Positions 61,452 to 64,000 of a stretch of DNA of 64,000 nt are shown here, one piece after another; the first letter of the stretch is position 1; each line of letters begins with the position of its first letter. The stretch lies in contig NZ_JAYGIM010000004.1 of NCBI RefSeq assembly GCF_034930985.1, forward strand, positions 226,143 through 290,142, given 5' to 3'. The translations under genes were made by a program, and so were the position numbers. Source of the stretch: Arcicella lustrica. Its GTDB lineage: Bacteria > Bacteroidota > Bacteroidia > Cytophagales > Spirosomataceae. Below the pieces are notes generated by a model. That model was not told where the DNA came from and made no database searches. It saw only the letters and a list, made by a program, of their open reading frames with translations.

Positions 61452-62747
61452 CTAAATTGTACTTACAGAACCAATTGAGGAAGAAGATTTCGACGTTAGC
61501 TTTCGATTAAAATAAAAGAAAGAAATCGTTATCAATACCATTGAAATTAAAGGTAAAAACAAAGATAAATCTGTTAGTAAAGTAAGCCAAGAAGTATTTT
61601 TAGTACCAAAATTCTGATAAATTAAAATCACGACACTGCCCACATAACCACTAAAATCTGCTAAGTAAAACAAGAAGCCAACATTGGCTTTTTCTTTCAA
61701 CACTGCCAAAAGTCTTTCGAAAAGCATTCCGTTAAATGGTACATAAGCCATATAAAGCCCTATTCCCAAATAAACCGACCACCAAAAAGGAGAAGTAGTA
61801 TGATTTAAAAATGAAACTGTGGATACTAGAATCAGCACAGATCCCGAAAAAATCATTAAATGATTCATCCAAAAAGCTTGCTTGTGGTCTTTCACAAAAT
61901 ACATAAAAGCCGTAAAAGCACAAATCACTAAACCAATCAAAGATTCTGTTTGTGTAAAAATTGAAGCGTTGGTTACGCCTATTTCCCGCCAAATTTCTAC
62001 GCCAAAATTATCTCGAATATCTCTCAGAATCGTCATCAATACATAAATCGCAATCAAGGAAATTAAGCCAAAACCATACTTTTTCAAGAAGCTTTTTCTG
62101 TCAGTAGCATCCATTGGCAAACGTTCTGACCGTTCTGATTCATCAATTTTACTTGGTTTCGGAGCGATAGACATCGCATACACTGAAAGTAATAATAAAG
62201 GAAAAAATACCAAACCCGTTAAAAAAGGCATCCAGTATTCATTCACGCCAATATTCACAAAATACTTGCCGATAGATTTCACCATGCCCGAAGCCACAAT
62301 AAAACTTACGGCTAAACCTGCACCCAAAATTTCGGTAATTTGTCTGCCTTCTAAAAAACTAAAAACCAAACCATAAACCATTCCTAAACCCAACCCATTC
62401 AAATATAAAAATACCCAATTGTATGGCGATGGCACTAAACCAAAGAATAATAAATTCACTTCAGCAAATAAAATCATGCCTATGATATACTTCGCTCTTT
62501 GATGCGCTTTTACTTCAGAAACTATCTTGATACCCAAGCCCTTGGCTGTGGCATAGCCTAATACTTGCGAAATGACCAGGACGATTTTGTAGTCGATTCC
62601 CCAAAGAGTAACGTCGTGGAAATCGCCCGCTGTGAAGGGTTTTCGAAAAGCATACATACAGAAATAAGTACTGAATGCCGCTAAACCTAAATAAATAGCA
62701 AGGAATATTTGAGATTGACGATGAAGAAAGTTTTCGAGTTTGTTCAT
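61452..62747 (-). CDS. DUF5690-type multi-pass membrane transporter (MFS-like)
   Basis: The 431-residue protein has about 11-12 membrane helices and an MFS-like opening (FLAIYLGLAAFSTYFCMYAFRKPFTAG). A loop at DIRDNFGVEIWREIG and a Ser/Thr-rich C terminus follow. I recognise it as the DUF5690 family, which in Bacteroidota sits with phosphonatase-like hydrolases and phosphonate HD proteins. It is therefore a candidate inner-membrane carrier for the compound brought in by the SusCD pair. It is divergent from the hydrolase at 62996 (248-bp gap). Confidence 0.75.
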   Translation of the reverse strand: MNKLENFLHRQSQIFLAIYLGLAAFSTYFCMYAFRKPFTAGDFHDVTLWGIDYKIVLVISQVLGYATAKGLGIKIVSEVKAHQRAKYIIGMILFAEVNLLFFGLVPSPYNWVFLYLNGLGLGMVYGLVFSFLEGRQITEILGAGLAVSFIVASGMVKSIGKYFVNIGVNEYWMPFLTGLVFFPLLLLSVYAMSIAPKPSKIDESERSERLPMDATDRKSFLKKYGFGLISLIAIYVLMTILRDIRDNFGVEIWREIGVTNASIFTQTESLIGLVICAFTAFMYFVKDHKQAFWMNHLMIFSGSVLILVSTVSFLNHTTSPFWWSVYLGIGLYMAYVPFNGMLFERLLAVLKEKANVGFLFYLADFSGYVGSVVILIYQNFGTKNTSWLTLLTDLSLFLPLISMVLITISFFYFNRKLTSKSSSSIGSVSTI

Positions 62748-62995
62748 GGATGAAAAACACTTCTAATTGGGCATTATCGTACTCTAAGAATGTTTCCAAA
62801 GAAGATTTTTTATCACAACATTACAAACAAAAAAGTCTATAAATCAGCACTTTACAAAGCCTTAATCAAGATTTAACCTATGCTTAAAATGAGAGTAATT
62901 ATCTTTGATTTCAAGAAAATAGCATCTCAAATCAGAGACGATAGCATTCCAATATTTACGAAAGAAATGCTTGTTATTATTAAATCAAAAAGCAA

Positions 62996-63778
62996 ATGTC
63001 ACTTATTGAATTAGTCATTTTTGATATGGCGGGAACTACCGTTCAAGATCGCCACGAAGTAGAAATGTGCTTTATCGAAGCCGCTACACAAACAGGTTTA
63101 ACCGTTTCTCCAGAACGTGTTTTGGCTTTACAGGGATATTCGAAAAAATATGTTTTTGAATTATTATGGTCTGAAATGATTGGCGATAATCATCCAGACT
63201 TACGTGAATTCGTTAATAATTCGTATCATGTTTTCTGCGAGATTTTAGAAAACCATTATCACAACAATGATATTTTCCCAACAGACGGCTGCTTAGAAAT
63301 CTTTGATTATTTGAAAAGTAAAGAGATAAAAATTGCTTTGACTACAGGTTTTTATAGAAAAGTAACCAATATCATTTTACAAAAATTGGGTTGGTTAGAA
63401 GGACTCAACGCCAATTATGTTGGAAACCAAAACACATTAATTCAAGTCTCTGTGGCATCCGATGAAGTACTGAAAGGTCGCCCAGAACCTTTGATGATTC
63501 AGAAAGCAATGCAAATTCTTCAAGTAAATGATGCTCAGAAAGTTATTAATATTGGTGATACGCCTTCTGATTTAAAATCTGGTGTGCGTGCAGGATGTAG
63601 AATGTCTTTGGGTACAACGAACGGAACGCATACTCGCCAACAATTGAGTATCCATAGAAATGATGGTTTATTGAACAAAGTTTCTGAGATTAAAGACATC
63701 ATCGAAAGTCTTGAAAATGAGCGAACTGAAGACAAAATGGATTTTCCTTTCTTGAAAAAACTTAATTTTTTGCTTTAG
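62996..63778 (+). CDS. phosphonatase-like HAD hydrolase (PhnX-related)
   Basis: The HAD motifs are FDMAGTT (nucleophile Asp10, with Ala12 two residues on), LTTGF (115-119), KGRPEP (160-165) and GDTPSD (187-192). The Asp-x-Ala form of motif I is the mark of phosphonoacetaldehyde hydrolase PhnX and its close relatives; other HAD phosphatases have a second Asp. Two lysines in the cap (Lys50, Lys51, GYSKK) are candidates for the Schiff-base role, but alignment is needed. The 260 residues include a charged C-terminal extension. It is probably part of the phosphonate locus, divergent from the transporter. Confidence 0.82.
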   Translation: MSLIELVIFDMAGTTVQDRHEVEMCFIEAATQTGLTVSPERVLALQGYSKKYVFELLWSEMIGDNHPDLREFVNNSYHVFCEILENHYHNNDIFPTDGCLEIFDYLKSKEIKIALTTGFYRKVTNIILQKLGWLEGLNANYVGNQNTLIQVSVASDEVLKGRPEPLMIQKAMQILQVNDAQKVINIGDTPSDLKSGVRAGCRMSLGTTNGTHTRQQLSIHRNDGLLNKVSEIKDIIESLENERTEDKMDFPFLKKLNFLL

Positions 63779-63812
63779 TAGCTTTGAGCTATGAGCCGTC
63801 AGCTTTGAGAAG
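63779..63812. repeat. heptamer repeat, single arm
   Basis: From 63781 the sequence right after the hydrolase stop reads AGCTTTG, AGCTATG, AGCCGTC, AGCTTTG, AGAAGAT. No reverse-complement arm follows, so this is a half element of the family seen at 6003, 37738 and 52000. Confidence 0.65.
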
Positions 63813-63867
63813 ATTTAGACCCTTCAATTTTATTTGAACAATAACTAATAGAAAGGAAAACCAGTTT

Positions 63868-64000
63868 TTAAACCAAAACAAGTAGCGGCAAACCCTTGCG
63901 GTTGCCGCATCCTAAACGTCCATCTTCGTTAACAGGATATGCCATATAAATAGCTCTGTCTTCATGAGATTGCGCCACATATAAAATCTTTTCATCTGGC
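63868..64000 (-). CDS. SMP-30/gluconolactonase-like protein, C-terminal fragment (cut by window edge)
   Basis: Only the last 43 codons are present. The PDEKILYVAQSHEDRAIYMAYPVNEDGRLG stretch is a typical last propeller blade of SMP-30/gluconolactonase proteins. After it the final 13 residues (CGNRKGLPLLVLV) do not fit the family. They are encoded by a GC-rich palindrome at 63885-63908, so the original end of the gene appears to have been replaced. It is convergent with the phosphonatase-like gene. Confidence 0.65.
   Translation of the reverse strand, partial: PDEKILYVAQSHEDRAIYMAYPVNEDGRLGCGNRKGLPLLVLV
63885..63908. repeat. REP-like palindrome inside the 3' end of the SMP-30-like gene
   Basis: GCGGCAA-ACCCTTGCGG-TTGCCGC has perfect 7-bp arms and is GC-rich in AT-rich surroundings, like the palindrome at 31036. 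It overlaps the codons just before the stop of the convergent gene. Confidence 0.65.

Overview
The window looks like chromosomal DNA of a low-GC member of the Bacteroidota, most likely a Cytophagales bacterium. Two SusC/SusD pairs, SusD-type and other lipoproteins, a type IX secretion C-terminal domain, TAnnTTTG-like promoter boxes, NUDIX and LytTR regulators and the DUF5690-type transporter all point that way. I saw no rRNA, tRNA, insertion sequence, phage gene or CRISPR array. Both ends cut a gene: an S41 peptidase at the left and an SMP-30/gluconolactonase-like gene at the right.

Layout. 1-12.9 kb is mostly housekeeping: S41 peptidase, ruvX, aroE, a divergent NarL-type two-component pair, two metallophosphoesterases, a D-Ala-D-Ala-ligase-like ATP-grasp enzyme, an orphan OmpR-type regulator, a MurG-like glycosyltransferase, a PIN toxin/antitoxin pair, an NlpC/P60 peptidase and a degenerate receiver domain overlapping a pirin. 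13.3-29.5 kb is a polysaccharide utilisation locus (PUL) read on the minus strand: SusC, SusD, surface glycan-binding lipoprotein, GH-A arabinofuranosidase-like enzyme, GH44, GH9, GH2, and a PQQ sugar dehydrogenase. The set suits a beta-1,4-glucan such as xyloglucan. A NUDIX-wHTH regulator of the NrtR/AraR type lies just beyond it. 32-42 kb holds YceI, a TonB receptor, a LytS/LytT pair, a GH1 beta-glucosidase, an orphan Imm49-like immunity protein and two unknown proteins. 42-53 kb holds lptD (apparently with a CTG start), an amidase, an MCE protein, Lrp and LysR regulators, a GNAT enzyme and the beta-oxidation pair fadN-fadA.

54.4-64 kb is the most interesting part. A second SusC-SusD pair lies in one transcription unit with an HD-domain protein that keeps the signature residues of the C-P bond cleaving oxygenase PhnZ. 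It is followed by an AhpD-like protein, an unknown secreted protein, a DUF5690 transporter and a divergent phosphonatase-like HAD hydrolase. I read this as a locus that imports an organophosphonate through a SusCD pair and cleaves it oxidatively.

The intergenic DNA carries an unusual set of repeats built on multiples of 7 bp. At least four arrays with unrelated sequences share a 21-bp period. Separately, words of 7-8 bp form long inverted repeats that begin at or just after stop codons. REP-like palindromes occur at 2.3, 31.0 and 63.9 kb, and the last supplies the stop-proximal codons of the SMP-30-like gene.
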